NCBI GenBank assembly: GCA_029858285.1
Contig: JAOUFN010000001.1
Location: 62,001-126,000 of the forward strand
Direction of reading: 5' to 3'
DNA length: 64,000 nucleotides
Source of the DNA: Nitrospirota bacterium
GTDB taxonomy: Bacteria > Nitrospirota > JACRHL01
Shown here: piece after piece, positions 52,075 through 60,462 of the stretch
Position numbering within the stretch: the first letter of the stretch is position 1
Layout of the letters: each line of letters starts with the position of its first letter
Program-made: the position numbers and the translations under genes
The notes under the pieces: model-generated
Told to the model about the DNA's origin: nothing
The model's database searches: none
Seen by the model: only the letters and a program-made list of their open reading frames with translations

Positions 52075-53202
52075 CTAGCCGTTGATTTTGCCGGATTCCG
52101 CCATGCGGTGCAACAGCCAGGAACGGATGAACGGGTCCAGATCGCCGTCCATCACCGCTTGCAGGTTGCCGGTTTCGTGTCCGGTGCGGTGGTCCTTGAC
52201 CATCTGGTAGGGGTGGAATACATAGCTGCGGATCTGGCTGCCCCAGGCGTTTTCCAGTTTTTCGCCGGTGATCTGGTCGAGCTGCTGTTCGCGGCGCAGC
52301 AGTTCCACCTCGTAGAGACGGCCCTTGAGCACCTGCATGGCCTGGGCGCGGTTCTGGTGCTGGGAGCGTTCATTCTGGCACTGCACCACGATGCCGGTGG
52401 GGATGTGGGTGAGGCGCACCGCCGAACTGGTCTTGTTGACGTGCTGGCCGCCGGCGCCGGAGGAACGGAAGATGTCCACCCGCAGGTCCTTGTCGTCGAT
52501 GACGACTTCGATGTCCTCGGGCAGATCGGGGGAGACGAACACGCTGGCGAAGGAGGTGTGGCGGCGCTTGGCGGCATCGAAGGGCGAGATGCGCACCAGG
52601 CGGTGGACGCCGGTTTCGGCCTTGAGGTAACCGTAGGCGTTGGTGCCGCGCACGTTGAAGGTAACGCTCTTGATGCCCGCTTCCTCGCCGGGGAGCAGGT
52701 CGATGAGTTCGGTCTGAAAACCCTCGTGGTCCGCCCAGCGGGTGTACATGCGATAGAGCATGGAGGCCCAGTCGGCGCTTTCGGTGCCCCCGGCGCCGGG
52801 GTGGATGTTGACGATGGCGTCGCAACCGTCGGCCTCGCCGGAGAGCATCAGTTCCAGTTGGCGCTTTTCGGCGAAGGCGGTGACCTCTTCCAGCCTGGTG
52901 AGGATTTCCGGCAGCAGTTCGTCCCCCCCCCCCTCTTCCTCCGCAAGCTGGACCAAAACCTGCAAATCCTCCACCCGGCCGCTGAGCTGGCGGCAGCTTT
53001 CCAGAATTTTTGTCACTTCGGCGTGGCGGCGGTTGACCTGCTGGGCGCGCTCCGGGTGGTCCCAGAAGCCGGGGGATTCCATTTGCAGGTTGAGATCCGC
53101 CAACTCATCGCTGAGGCGCTCCACCCCCTGGTGGGCGATCATCTCGCTCACCATTTCCTCGATCTCGTTGAGGCGGACTTTTGAAGTAGCCAGGGTTTCC
53201 AT
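52075..53202 (-). CDS. prfB: peptide chain release factor 2
   Basis: A 375-residue release factor with the RF2 stop-codon reading motif SPF (RISPFDAAKRRHTSF, about residue 203) and GGQ loop SSGAGGQHVNKTSSAVRL (about 245). HPGAGGTESADWASMLYR is also present. No in-frame UGA and CUUUGA slippery site is seen near codon 25, so the autoregulatory frameshift of many prfB genes is absent here. RF2 ends translation at UGA and UAA. It is followed on the minus strand (transcription order) by clpS and preceded by lnt, a frequent neighbour. Confidence 0.95.
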   Translation of the reverse strand: METLATSKVRLNEIEEMVSEMIAHQGVERLSDELADLNLQMESPGFWDHPERAQQVNRRHAEVTKILESCRQLSGRVEDLQVLVQLAEEEGGGDELLPEILTRLEEVTAFAEKRQLELMLSGEADGCDAIVNIHPGAGGTESADWASMLYRMYTRWADHEGFQTELIDLLPGEEAGIKSVTFNVRGTNAYGYLKAETGVHRLVRISPFDAAKRRHTSFASVFVSPDLPEDIEVVIDDKDLRVDIFRSSGAGGQHVNKTSSAVRLTHIPTGIVVQCQNERSQHQNRAQAMQVLKGRLYEVELLRREQQLDQITGEKLENAWGSQIRSYVFHPYQMVKDHRTGHETGNLQAVMDGDLDPFIRSWLLHRMAESGKING

Positions 53203-53265
53203 GGGGTAACATTCTACCGCGAGGCGGGGGTGCTGGTGGAGGGGGGGACGGGGCGGGGGGACGGT

Positions 53266-54888
53266 TCAGAGGTCGTCCACGGCGGCGGCCCGGCCCCGGT
53301 TGCCGCGCCACAACGCCGCGCCTAGCGTCAGCAGGGCGAGCCCGCTGGCTGACCGGGAGAACAGGTTGCCGTGGCGCGAATAGAACGGTGCGGGCGGGGC
53401 GCGCCGGTCGATGGAGGCGATCACCACGGCCTCGGAGTTCAACCCGGCGCGGGCCTGCGTGATGCCGTAGGGGTCGACCACGCCGGAGATGCCGGTGTTG
53501 GCGGAACGCAGCACCCAGGTGCGGTTTTCCACCGCGCGGAACGCGGCGTTGGCAAAGTGCTGCTCCGGGGCCGCCGAGGTGCCGAACCAGGCGTCGTTGG
53601 TGATGGTGACCAGAAAGGCGGCGCCGTGCACGAAACGCTGCCGCACCAGTTCGGGGAAGATCAGTTCGTAGCACACCGCCAGCCCCGCGCCCCCGCCGGG
53701 AAAGGGCAACACGGCGGGGCCGGAGCCGGGCAGCATGTCGCCGATGCCCTGGGTCAGGCGGCGCACGAAGGGCAACCAGTGCTCCAGGGGCACATATTCC
53801 CCGAACGGCACCAGGTGCTCCTTGGCCACCATTCCCGCCGATGCGCCGTCCGGCGCGATCAGGTAGGCGCTGTTGCGGGAGGCCACCCGGTTGGTGTCGA
53901 ACACCGGCGACAGGGCGCCCACCAGCAAGTGGGAACCGGTGGCGCGGGCCAGTTCGCGGATGCGCTCCAGATGGGCCGGGGAGCTTTCCAGCACCAACGG
54001 GGCCGAGGCCTCGGGCCAGACGATCAACTGCGGCCTTTTTTCCGGCGCGATCCCCTCCGCAGTGGAACGGGTCTGCCGCTCCAGGCGTTGAAAAATCTCC
54101 TCCAGGCGCAGGGGGTCCCACTTGATGTCCTGGGGGATGTTGGGTTGCACCAGCGCCACGCGCAGCGGCCCGGCGGGGTCCGGGTGCTGCTGGTGGTGGA
54201 GGCTCAGGGAGGCGATGCGCACCTGGCCATAGGCGGCCACGCACACCGGCAGCAGGAACATGGCCAGCCCGTGGTTGAAGAAATGCGCCTGCCGGTAGCC
54301 GCGGGTGCGGTCCATGAACGGCATCACCAAGGCATACAGGCACAAATTGATGGTGGCCAGAAACCACGACACGGCGTAGATGCCGCCAAAATCGGCCAGT
54401 TGAATGGTACGGATCTGCCCATAGGCCGACAGGCCGAGGAGGTTCCACGGCAGGCCGGTCAGCAGACTGGTGCGCAGGTACTCCAGCGCCACCCACCACA
54501 GGGGGGCGAACAGGGCCACCGGCACCGGGGTGCGGCGTTCCACCAGCCGAACCCCCAGGGCGAAGGCGCCCAGATAGAGCCCCAGATAGGCGGCCAGCAG
54601 CAGCGCTGCGGCGGCAGCCAGCAGCCAGGGCAGACCGCCGAAGGTGCGCATCACCTGAACCACCCAGCCCATGCTGACGAGAAACGCCACGGTGCCCGCG
54701 CCCCAGCCGAGCAAAAACGTGCGCCGGAGGCTGGTTTCTCCGTTCACCGCCAGCAGCAGGGGCACCAGCGCGAACCACGCAAACAGGCCGGGGCCGACCC
54801 CCGGTGCCGCGGCACCGAGCAGGACCCCGCTGGCGAGACTCAGCAGCAGCGGCAGCGCCGGGCGGCCGAAGCGGCGCACGGGGGTCAT
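53266..54888 (-). CDS. lnt: apolipoprotein N-acyltransferase
   Basis: A 540-residue inner-membrane enzyme. About eight N-terminal helices (residues 10-225) are followed by a periplasmic nitrilase domain with the catalytic Glu (LIVWPEASAPLVLE), Lys (KEHLVPFGEYVPLE) and Cys (LAVCYELIFPEL), and a last membrane helix. It adds the third acyl chain to lipoproteins, which are then handled by the Lol system (lolA at 13703). Its ATG overlaps the stop of the DUF3105 gene by 4 bases. Confidence 0.95.
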   Translation of the reverse strand: MTPVRRFGRPALPLLLSLASGVLLGAAAPGVGPGLFAWFALVPLLLAVNGETSLRRTFLLGWGAGTVAFLVSMGWVVQVMRTFGGLPWLLAAAAALLLAAYLGLYLGAFALGVRLVERRTPVPVALFAPLWWVALEYLRTSLLTGLPWNLLGLSAYGQIRTIQLADFGGIYAVSWFLATINLCLYALVMPFMDRTRGYRQAHFFNHGLAMFLLPVCVAAYGQVRIASLSLHHQQHPDPAGPLRVALVQPNIPQDIKWDPLRLEEIFQRLERQTRSTAEGIAPEKRPQLIVWPEASAPLVLESSPAHLERIRELARATGSHLLVGALSPVFDTNRVASRNSAYLIAPDGASAGMVAKEHLVPFGEYVPLEHWLPFVRRLTQGIGDMLPGSGPAVLPFPGGGAGLAVCYELIFPELVRQRFVHGAAFLVTITNDAWFGTSAAPEQHFANAAFRAVENRTWVLRSANTGISGVVDPYGITQARAGLNSEAVVIASIDRRAPPAPFYSRHGNLFSRSASGLALLTLGAALWRGNRGRAAAVDDL

Positions 54889-55511
54889 TCGGGGCCGGGG
54901 CCGGAGGCGGGGAACGGGAGGTTGGGCTCGGGCGGGGCCGAGTGGCCGTGGGCGCCCACCGGGTGGTGGTCCACGCCGTGGAATTCATCGAAAAACGCCT
55001 GCATCGCCCGCCTGCCCGGTTCGTCCAGCCGCTCCAGGGACAGTGTGTGTACCCAGGCCGCCAGCACCACGGGGGCATCCAGCGTGGCAATGGGAGTGAC
55101 AATGACCATGGGGTATTTTTCCGCCCATTTGGTCAGTTCCGACACCTGCTCCGGACACCCTTTGGGGCAGCGGTAGCCGATGACGATGCCGCCGTGCTCC
55201 AGGTTGTGGATGAACACCTCGGGGGCGATGGAAACCTTGCTGACCCCCCAGGGGGCGGTGTACGGCGTGTGCGGGCCGGAAGTGCCGGGATTGCTGTTGT
55301 AGGGCGGATGCGGAAACTGGGGGCTGGGGATGTGATCGTGACCCAGGTCGGCGTGGGCCACCACCTGCGGGCCGGCGCTGTCCCGGCCCGGCGAGCCGGC
55401 GCAACCCCACACCAGGGCGGTGGCGCACAACAAGGCAATGGTGACAGAGGCCTTGCGGGCACGGCGGTCCAGGGGAGATTGCGGGGCATGCCGCCTTGGT
55501 GGATTGCACAT
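54885..55511 (-). CDS. DUF3105 lipoprotein
   Basis: From ATG 55511 the product has 208 residues. A basic leader and hydrophobic stretch end in TALVWGCAGS, a lipobox-like site. The rest matches DUF3105: HIPSPQFPHPPYNSNPGTSG, then HNLEHGGIVIGYRCPKGCPE and VVLAAWVHTLSLERLDE. A His-rich tail (HHPVGAHGHS) follows. Function unknown; the conserved histidines and cysteines could bind a metal. It starts the lnt-prfB-clpS set. The frame continues upstream to 55601 without support. Confidence 0.8.
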   Translation of the reverse strand: MCNPPRRHAPQSPLDRRARKASVTIALLCATALVWGCAGSPGRDSAGPQVVAHADLGHDHIPSPQFPHPPYNSNPGTSGPHTPYTAPWGVSKVSIAPEVFIHNLEHGGIVIGYRCPKGCPEQVSELTKWAEKYPMVIVTPIATLDAPVVLAAWVHTLSLERLDEPGRRAMQAFFDEFHGVDHHPVGAHGHSAPPEPNLPFPASGPGPE

Positions 55512-55775
55512 GGGGCGCGAGTTTGCCGCAGGTGGTGCCGTTATGTAAAGAGTCGGTGCGGTGGCGCGTGTCCGGCGGGATGGAGAGGAAGGGGTTGACA
55601 TGTGCCCTGCCGTCTCAATACGCTAACCGAAAGATTCCGTAGCTTGTTTGAGCGGAAGCGGACTTTGGGGGCTGCCGGGTGCGCGGCAGGCCTTCTTGTT
55701 GTGGACGTGATGGCCGGATTAGGTCCGACCGTCCGATTGTCGCACCCCAAAGCGAACTTTAAAGAGAGGTTTGTC

Positions 55776-56201
55776 ATGAAGGTGAAGCATTTCGCAATTG
55801 CCGCTCTCGCGGTTGCGTTTGCGATGTCCTCGGCTGCCGCCATGGCGGCGGAGAAGGATCCCATCCCGGCGCGCGCCCCGGCCAGCGCCAAGGGCGACAA
55901 GAACCCGGTTGCCAGCAATGCTGCTTCCGTGGAGCAGGGCAAGCAGCTGTTCCAGGACATCGGCTGCAACGGCTGTCACGGTGACGGCGGCAACGGTCAG
56001 GGCCCGGCCTCGGCCGGCATGGAGCCGTCCCCGCGTAACTTCACCAACGGTGCGTGGCAGGCTGCCCGTGCCGATGGTGAACTGAAGTACACCATCTTCC
56101 ACGGCGCCGACGGCACCGCGATGATCGCCAACGAGGCGATGTTCGAGGATCCGGCGGACGTGTGGCACGTGGTCAACTTCATCCGCTCGCTGAAGAAGTA
56201 A
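55776..56201 (+). CDS. monohaem c-type cytochrome 1
   Basis: A 141-residue exported cytochrome. ATG 55776 has AAGAGAGG in front (55761-55768) and starts a signal peptide ending near AMA-AEK (residue 25). The haem site is GCNGCH (about residue 66), and a later Met in GTAMI (or EAMFEDP) may be the sixth ligand. It ends in WHVVNFIRSLKK. It shares this layout and many residues with the cytochromes at 56218 and 57080, so the three are tandem duplicates. It carries electrons in the periplasm; partners are unknown, but a MauG-like peroxidase is encoded elsewhere in the window. Confidence 0.92.
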   Translation: MKVKHFAIAALAVAFAMSSAAAMAAEKDPIPARAPASAKGDKNPVASNAASVEQGKQLFQDIGCNGCHGDGGNGQGPASAGMEPSPRNFTNGAWQAARADGELKYTIFHGADGTAMIANEAMFEDPADVWHVVNFIRSLKK

Positions 56202-56217
56202 GCGGGGTCGATCCCGT

Positions 56218-57030
56218 TTGCCGATTCGCCCGGAGATGGTCCTCAAGGTCGTTCTCCGTGGTGTGTTGTTGATGGCCCTCTTCCCCTGGCTGATGCCGGG
56301 GGGGGAGGGCCGTTTTTTGTTCGCCACTTCGGTGGCCGCCCAGGAACCGGGCGCCGAGGCGCCGGTCACTGATGCCGCGCCGCCGGAGCCTTCCGCCGGT
56401 GCGGCCCCCGCCGGTGCGGCCCCCGCCGGTGCGGCCCCCGCCGGTGCGGCCCCCGCCGATGCGGCCCCCGCCGGTGCGGCCCCCGCCGGTGCGGCCCCCG
56501 CCGGTGCGGCCCCCGCCGGTGCGGCCCCCGCCGGTGCGGCAGGTGAAACCGCTGGGGAAACCGCCGGGGAAACTTCACTTCCGAAACCGAAATACCTGCA
56601 TGACCTGCGCCCGCCGGGGCCGACGGTGGACTGGAAAACGGTGACCAATCCGGTGGCTGCTGACCCGCAATCCCTGTTGCGGGGCAAGGGCCTTTACGAT
56701 GGCAAGGGCATGTGCATCGTGTGCCACGGCCTGCTGGGAGACGGATTGGGTCCGGCCGCCGAGCAATTCAAACCGGTTCCGCAGGCCTTTTTTGACCCGG
56801 ACTGGCATGCCGGATCCACCGATGGGGAACTGATGGGGGTTCTTCGGGAGGGGAAAGAAAACACCGGCATGGTGCCCTTTGTTCCCGAATACCTCACCGA
56901 GGAAGAAGCCTGGGATGTGATCAACTACATTCGCACCTTCCGGGGCCACACCAGCGAGGGCTACCAGAACCTCATGGAAAACAGGCGGAGGTCGCAGAAA
57001 CCGAATGCCGCCGGAGGGTCGGGGGGTTGA
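56218..57030 (+). CDS. c-type cytochrome 2 with AGAAP-repeat linker
   Basis: A 270-residue exported protein: a membrane/signal segment (about residues 9-27), a linker of ten AGAAP-type pentapeptides (about 60-109), three GETA units, then a cytochrome c domain with MCIVCH (about 166) and an end WDVINYIRTFRG matching its neighbours. TTG 56218 is taken as start because the ATG at 56236 has its Shine-Dalgarno only one base away; either is possible. The long flexible linker should let the haem domain swing away from the membrane to reach partners. It starts 16 bases after cytochrome 1. Confidence 0.85.
   Translation: MPIRPEMVLKVVLRGVLLMALFPWLMPGGEGRFLFATSVAAQEPGAEAPVTDAAPPEPSAGAAPAGAAPAGAAPAGAAPADAAPAGAAPAGAAPAGAAPAGAAPAGAAGETAGETAGETSLPKPKYLHDLRPPGPTVDWKTVTNPVAADPQSLLRGKGLYDGKGMCIVCHGLLGDGLGPAAEQFKPVPQAFFDPDWHAGSTDGELMGVLREGKENTGMVPFVPEYLTEEEAWDVINYIRTFRGHTSEGYQNLMENRRRSQKPNAAGGSGG
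56395..56544 (+). repeat. 15-bp in-frame tandem repeat, ten units
   Basis: The unit GCCGGTGCGGCCCCC is repeated ten times without frame change, the fifth with GAT for GGT and the last ending GCAGGT. The units are almost identical in DNA, so the array is recent and probably variable in length. It codes for the AGAAP linker of cytochrome 2. Confidence 0.95.
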
Positions 57031-57079
57031 CCCCCTTGTGGCCTGTCAGGTTGGCGCGGACATGAAAGGGATTTGGCCC

Positions 57080-57547
57080 ATGCAGCATGCAAAGATTTAC
57101 GCGGGTGCCCGTCTGATGTTGACGGCGGTGGCGGTGGCGGCCTGTCTGTCGGTTGTGGCCGCCGGGGCGGCACTCGCGGCGGAGCGGGAACCGCTTAAAC
57201 CCCGGGTGCCGGGAGACCGGCTGGAGGAACTGCGCAAGCAGGCGAATCCGGTGGCGGTCACGGCGGAATCCATCCAGCGCGGCGAAGCGGTGTTCCGCGG
57301 CGTCGGTTCGTGCAACGTGTGCCACGGCGAGACCGGGGACGGCAAGGGCATCGGCGCCTCGGGGTTGGACCCGTCTCCCCGCGACCTGACCAACGCCAAG
57401 TGGCAGAAGGCGCGCAGCGACGGTGAATTGATGTGGGTGCTGAAACACGGCAGCCCCGGCACCGCCATGATCACCGTGGTGCCAGGCCTCATCTCCGAAG
57501 AGGACGGCTGGAACGTGATCAACTTCGTCCGCAGCCTGAAAAAATAG
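57080..57547 (+). CDS. monohaem c-type cytochrome 3
   Basis: A 155-residue exported cytochrome starting at ATG 57080, with AAAGGGA 8 bases before; ATG 57062 is an alternative. The signal peptide ends near ALA-AER (residue 34). The haem site is SCNVCH (about 79). The domain resembles cytochrome 1 most closely (SGLDPSPRDLTNAKWQKARS versus AGMEPSPRNFTNGAWQAARA) and ends WNVINFVRSLKK. Third member of the tandem set. Confidence 0.9.
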   Translation: MQHAKIYAGARLMLTAVAVAACLSVVAAGAALAAEREPLKPRVPGDRLEELRKQANPVAVTAESIQRGEAVFRGVGSCNVCHGETGDGKGIGASGLDPSPRDLTNAKWQKARSDGELMWVLKHGSPGTAMITVVPGLISEEDGWNVINFVRSLKK

Positions 57548-57558
57548 GGTTTCCCCGA

Positions 57559-58344
57559 ATGGTGGCGCCGCAAAATGCAACGGGAACTCCCACCCGGGAC
57601 AACGAATTTGTGAGCAAGCTGCCGCAGATCACGATCTTTTTCTGGATCATGAAGATCTGCGCCACCACACTGGGCGAGACGGCGGGGGATCTGCTGTCCA
57701 TGACACTGGACGTGGGCTACGCCCTCAGCTCCGTGATCCTGATCGGGTTCTTTTTCGTCACCCTTTTCGCCCAGTTTGCCGTCCACCGCCATCACCCGCT
57801 GCTTTACTGGTCCGTCATCCTTTCCACCAGTACCGCCGGGACCACCATGTCGGACTATATGGACCGCACTCTGGAACTGGGTTACCTGAAGGGTTCGGCC
57901 ATTCTGCTGGCCATCCTGGTGGCCATCCTGGTGTTCTGGCGTCTGACCGTGCGCGACCTTTCGGTGGTCAACATCCGCACGCGCAAGGTGGAGTCGCTCT
58001 ACTGGGCCGCCATCCTGTGTTCCAACACCCTGGGCACGGCGCTGGGGGATTTTCTGGCGGACGATTCGGGGCTCGGATTCGGCGGCGGGGCGCTGCTCAT
58101 CTCCAGCCTGATCGGCCTGACGGTCGTCGGCTACCGCTTTACGTCCATTTCCCGCGTGGCGCTGTTCTGGGTGGCGTTTGTACTGACCCGTCCGTTTGGC
58201 GCGACCATGGGCGATTTGTTGACCAAGTCCCACGAAAACGGCGGTTTTGGATTCGGCACTGTCGGTTCTTCCGCCGTGCTGGCGGTCCTTTTGGGGGTTT
58301 TCGTGGTCCACGCCATGCGCACCCACAGGGCGCTGGCGGCCTGA
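57559..58344 (+). CDS. COG4705-type integral membrane protein
   Basis: A 261-residue protein with about seven to eight helices. It has an internal repeat seen in KICATTLGETAGDLLSM, STSTAGTTMSDYMDRTLELG, CSNTLGTALGDFLADDSGLG and FGATMGDLLTKSHENGGFGFG: each copy has a small-residue run followed by GD or SD. This is the layout of the COG4705 'membrane-anchored protein' family. Function unknown; conserved Asp residues in membrane segments suggest ion transport. It starts 11 bases after cytochrome 3, so it is probably in the same transcript. ATG 57559 or GTG 57610 may start it. Confidence 0.83.
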   Translation: MVAPQNATGTPTRDNEFVSKLPQITIFFWIMKICATTLGETAGDLLSMTLDVGYALSSVILIGFFFVTLFAQFAVHRHHPLLYWSVILSTSTAGTTMSDYMDRTLELGYLKGSAILLAILVAILVFWRLTVRDLSVVNIRTRKVESLYWAAILCSNTLGTALGDFLADDSGLGFGGGALLISSLIGLTVVGYRFTSISRVALFWVAFVLTRPFGATMGDLLTKSHENGGFGFGTVGSSAVLAVLLGVFVVHAMRTHRALAA

Positions 58345-58355
58345 CCCGGGGATTT

Positions 58356-59387
58356 TTACTGCCCTTTCAGGTGCCCGCGCAGGCGGGGGTCCAGGGCGTC
58401 GCGCAACGCCTCGCCCAGCAGGTTGTAGGACAGCACGGTCAAAAAAATCGCGCAGCCGGGGAACACCGCCAGCCACCACGCAAAGGTGTTGCCCCGCGCC
58501 TCGTTCAGAATCGAACCCCAGGTCACCACGTCGGCGGGCACGCCGATGCCCAGGAACGACAGCCCCGACTCCACCAGAATCGCCCCGGCAATGCCGAACA
58601 CCACGCTGACGATGATCGGGTCCATGGCGTTGGGCAGGATGTGGCGGAACATGATGCGCCCCGATTTGGCCCCCAGCGCCTCGGCGGCGGTGACATAGTC
58701 CATGCCCCGCGCGCGGGCGAATTCGTTGCGGGTAAAGCGCGCAATGCCCACCCAGCCGGTAAAACCGATCACCGCCATGATGTAAAAGATGGACGGCTCG
58801 CGCACAAAGGCGCTGATGGTGATGATGAGGAAGAACGTCGGAATCGCCATCATCAGCTCGAACAGGCGGTTCACCAGCAGGTCGATGAGCCCCCCGAAAT
58901 AACCCGCCACCGCTCCCAGCAGAATGCCGATGACGGCGGCGATGCCCACCGCCACCACGCCGATGGTCAGGCTGATGCGCGCCCCGTGCACCATGCCCGC
59001 CGCGATGTCGCGCCCGAGCTTGTCGGTGCCCAGCACATGCTCGCTGGAAGGGGCGGTCAGGGAATTCATGAGGTCGATGCCGGAAGCGCGGTAGGGGATG
59101 GGGGCAAACACCCCTTGCGAGCGCGGCAGGCGTGAAAAATCCACCCCCAGAAGGGGCTGTGGCCAGTGCACCAGTCCGGTGTCCACCAGCATGCCGCGGA
59201 AGGCCGGGAAATAGCGCTCCCCTTGATGCACCATGGTGTAGGGACGGTCGTTGGCGATCAGGTCGGCGCCCAGGGCGCACACCAGCAAGGGAATCAGCAG
59301 CAGCAAGGACGCGCGCGCCGTGCCGCTGGCCTTGAGCCGCTGCCACAGCTCACGGGTCGGCGCCGAGGGCGACGTTCCCGGTTTCAT
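58356..59387 (-). CDS. oligopeptide-type ABC transporter permease (OppC/YejE-like)
   Basis: From ATG 59387 (overlapping the OppB stop by 4 bases) the product has 343 residues. One N-terminal helix, a long periplasmic insert with GVDFSRLPRSQGVFAPIPYR, and LGTDKLGRDIAAGMVHGARISL then lead into the five-helix core. The EAA loop reads EALGAKSGRIMFRHILPNAM. The extended N-terminal insert is typical of YejE/microcin-C-type permeases. It forms the second half of the channel with OppB. No ATPase gene follows in the window; the next gene is convergent. Confidence 0.92.
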   Translation of the reverse strand: MKPGTSPSAPTRELWQRLKASGTARASLLLLIPLLVCALGADLIANDRPYTMVHQGERYFPAFRGMLVDTGLVHWPQPLLGVDFSRLPRSQGVFAPIPYRASGIDLMNSLTAPSSEHVLGTDKLGRDIAAGMVHGARISLTIGVVAVGIAAVIGILLGAVAGYFGGLIDLLVNRLFELMMAIPTFFLIITISAFVREPSIFYIMAVIGFTGWVGIARFTRNEFARARGMDYVTAAEALGAKSGRIMFRHILPNAMDPIIVSVVFGIAGAILVESGLSFLGIGVPADVVTWGSILNEARGNTFAWWLAVFPGCAIFLTVLSYNLLGEALRDALDPRLRGHLKGQ

Positions 59388-60418
59388 GCCACCCCCCGGC
59401 CGCGGAAGTTGATGCGCGGGTCCACCAGTGTGAGCAGCACGTCGGACAGCAGGATGGAGATCAGGGTGACCACGCTGCCCATGGTGAACACCGCCATGAT
59501 CACCGGGTAATCCCGCGCCAGCACAGCCTGAAAGCCCAGTTGGCCAAGACCGGGAATGGAAAAAATGCTCTCGATGATGATGCTGCCGCCGATCAGGGAC
59601 GGCAGGATGCCCGCCAGAATGGTGACCATGGGCACCAGAGAGTTGCGCAGGGCGTGCTTGTAGACCACCACCCGCTCGGTGAGCCCCTTGGCGCGGGCGG
59701 TGATGATGTAGTTCTGGGAAAGGGTTTCCAGCAGGCTGCCGCGCATGAAGCGCGACATTTCGGCAAAGCCACCGTAGGAAAGCACCAGCACCGGCAAAAA
59801 CAGGTGGGCGCCCAGATCGGCGGCGCGGCTGTACCACGGCCATGTTTCCGAAAAGGCGGTGGAGTGCAGGCCGCCGGGGGGGAAAACGTCCATAAAATCG
59901 CCGCCGCCCAGGAACACGATGGCCAGAATCGCCACCCAGAAGGTGGGCAGTGAAAACAGGATAAACGCCCCCACCGTGGTGAGGCGGTCCATGAACGTAT
60001 AAGGGTGGGTGGCGGAATAGATGCCCAGGGGGATGGCCACCGTGTAGATGAGCACGATGGACAGCACGTTGAGCAGGATGGTGATGGGCAGGCGTTCGGC
60101 AATTTTTCCCCACACCGGCTGCTGGTCCTTGAAGGATTCGCCAAAGTCGAGGGTGAGGATGTTGCCCAGCCAGGTGAAGTACTGCACGTGCAGGGGGCGG
60201 TCGAGGCCAAACTGGCGGCGCCAGTCGGCCACCGCCTGATCCACGGCCACGCGTTTTTCGGTGCTCAACCCGGCGCCGGAGGCCGCCCCCAGTCCGCCAC
60301 CGGCCATCAGTTCACCCGGATCGCCGGGGGCAAAGTGGATGATCAGGAACGAGATGAGGGTGATCCCGATGAAGGTGGGGATCATCCACAAGGTGCGAAT
60401 AAACAGGTAACGGCCCAC
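59384..60418 (-). CDS. oligopeptide-type ABC transporter permease (OppB/YejB-like)
   Basis: A 344-residue permease with six helices. It begins GRYLFIRTLWMIPTFIGITLISF, has the family insert with HFAPGDPGELMAGGG, and the EAA loop ARAKGLTERVVVYKHALRNSL. The end reads LVDPRINFRGRGVA. It pairs with the OppC-like protein. The substrate-binding protein gene lies 44 bases upstream. The YejB-like length and insert point to a peptide or peptide-like substrate. Confidence 0.92.
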   Translation of the reverse strand: MGRYLFIRTLWMIPTFIGITLISFLIIHFAPGDPGELMAGGGLGAASGAGLSTEKRVAVDQAVADWRRQFGLDRPLHVQYFTWLGNILTLDFGESFKDQQPVWGKIAERLPITILLNVLSIVLIYTVAIPLGIYSATHPYTFMDRLTTVGAFILFSLPTFWVAILAIVFLGGGDFMDVFPPGGLHSTAFSETWPWYSRAADLGAHLFLPVLVLSYGGFAEMSRFMRGSLLETLSQNYIITARAKGLTERVVVYKHALRNSLVPMVTILAGILPSLIGGSIIIESIFSIPGLGQLGFQAVLARDYPVIMAVFTMGSVVTLISILLSDVLLTLVDPRINFRGRGVA

Positions 60419-60462
60419 GGGGCATCATCCTGTCGCAGCGGCAGTCACGGGCGCGGAGCCGG

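Noticed and set aside
52075-53202. Programmed frameshift in prfB
   Set aside because: The frame is continuous from ATG 53202 and has no CUUUGA site near codon 25.
55595-55623. TTGACA before the cytochrome cluster as a promoter
   Set aside because: The -35 is perfect, but hexamers 15-18 bases away match the -10 consensus in three positions at most, so I do not call it.
57097-59346. 749-codon open frame on the minus strand
   Set aside because: It covers a cytochrome and the COG4705 gene in antisense and the OppC-like gene in a wrong frame; no recognisable domain.
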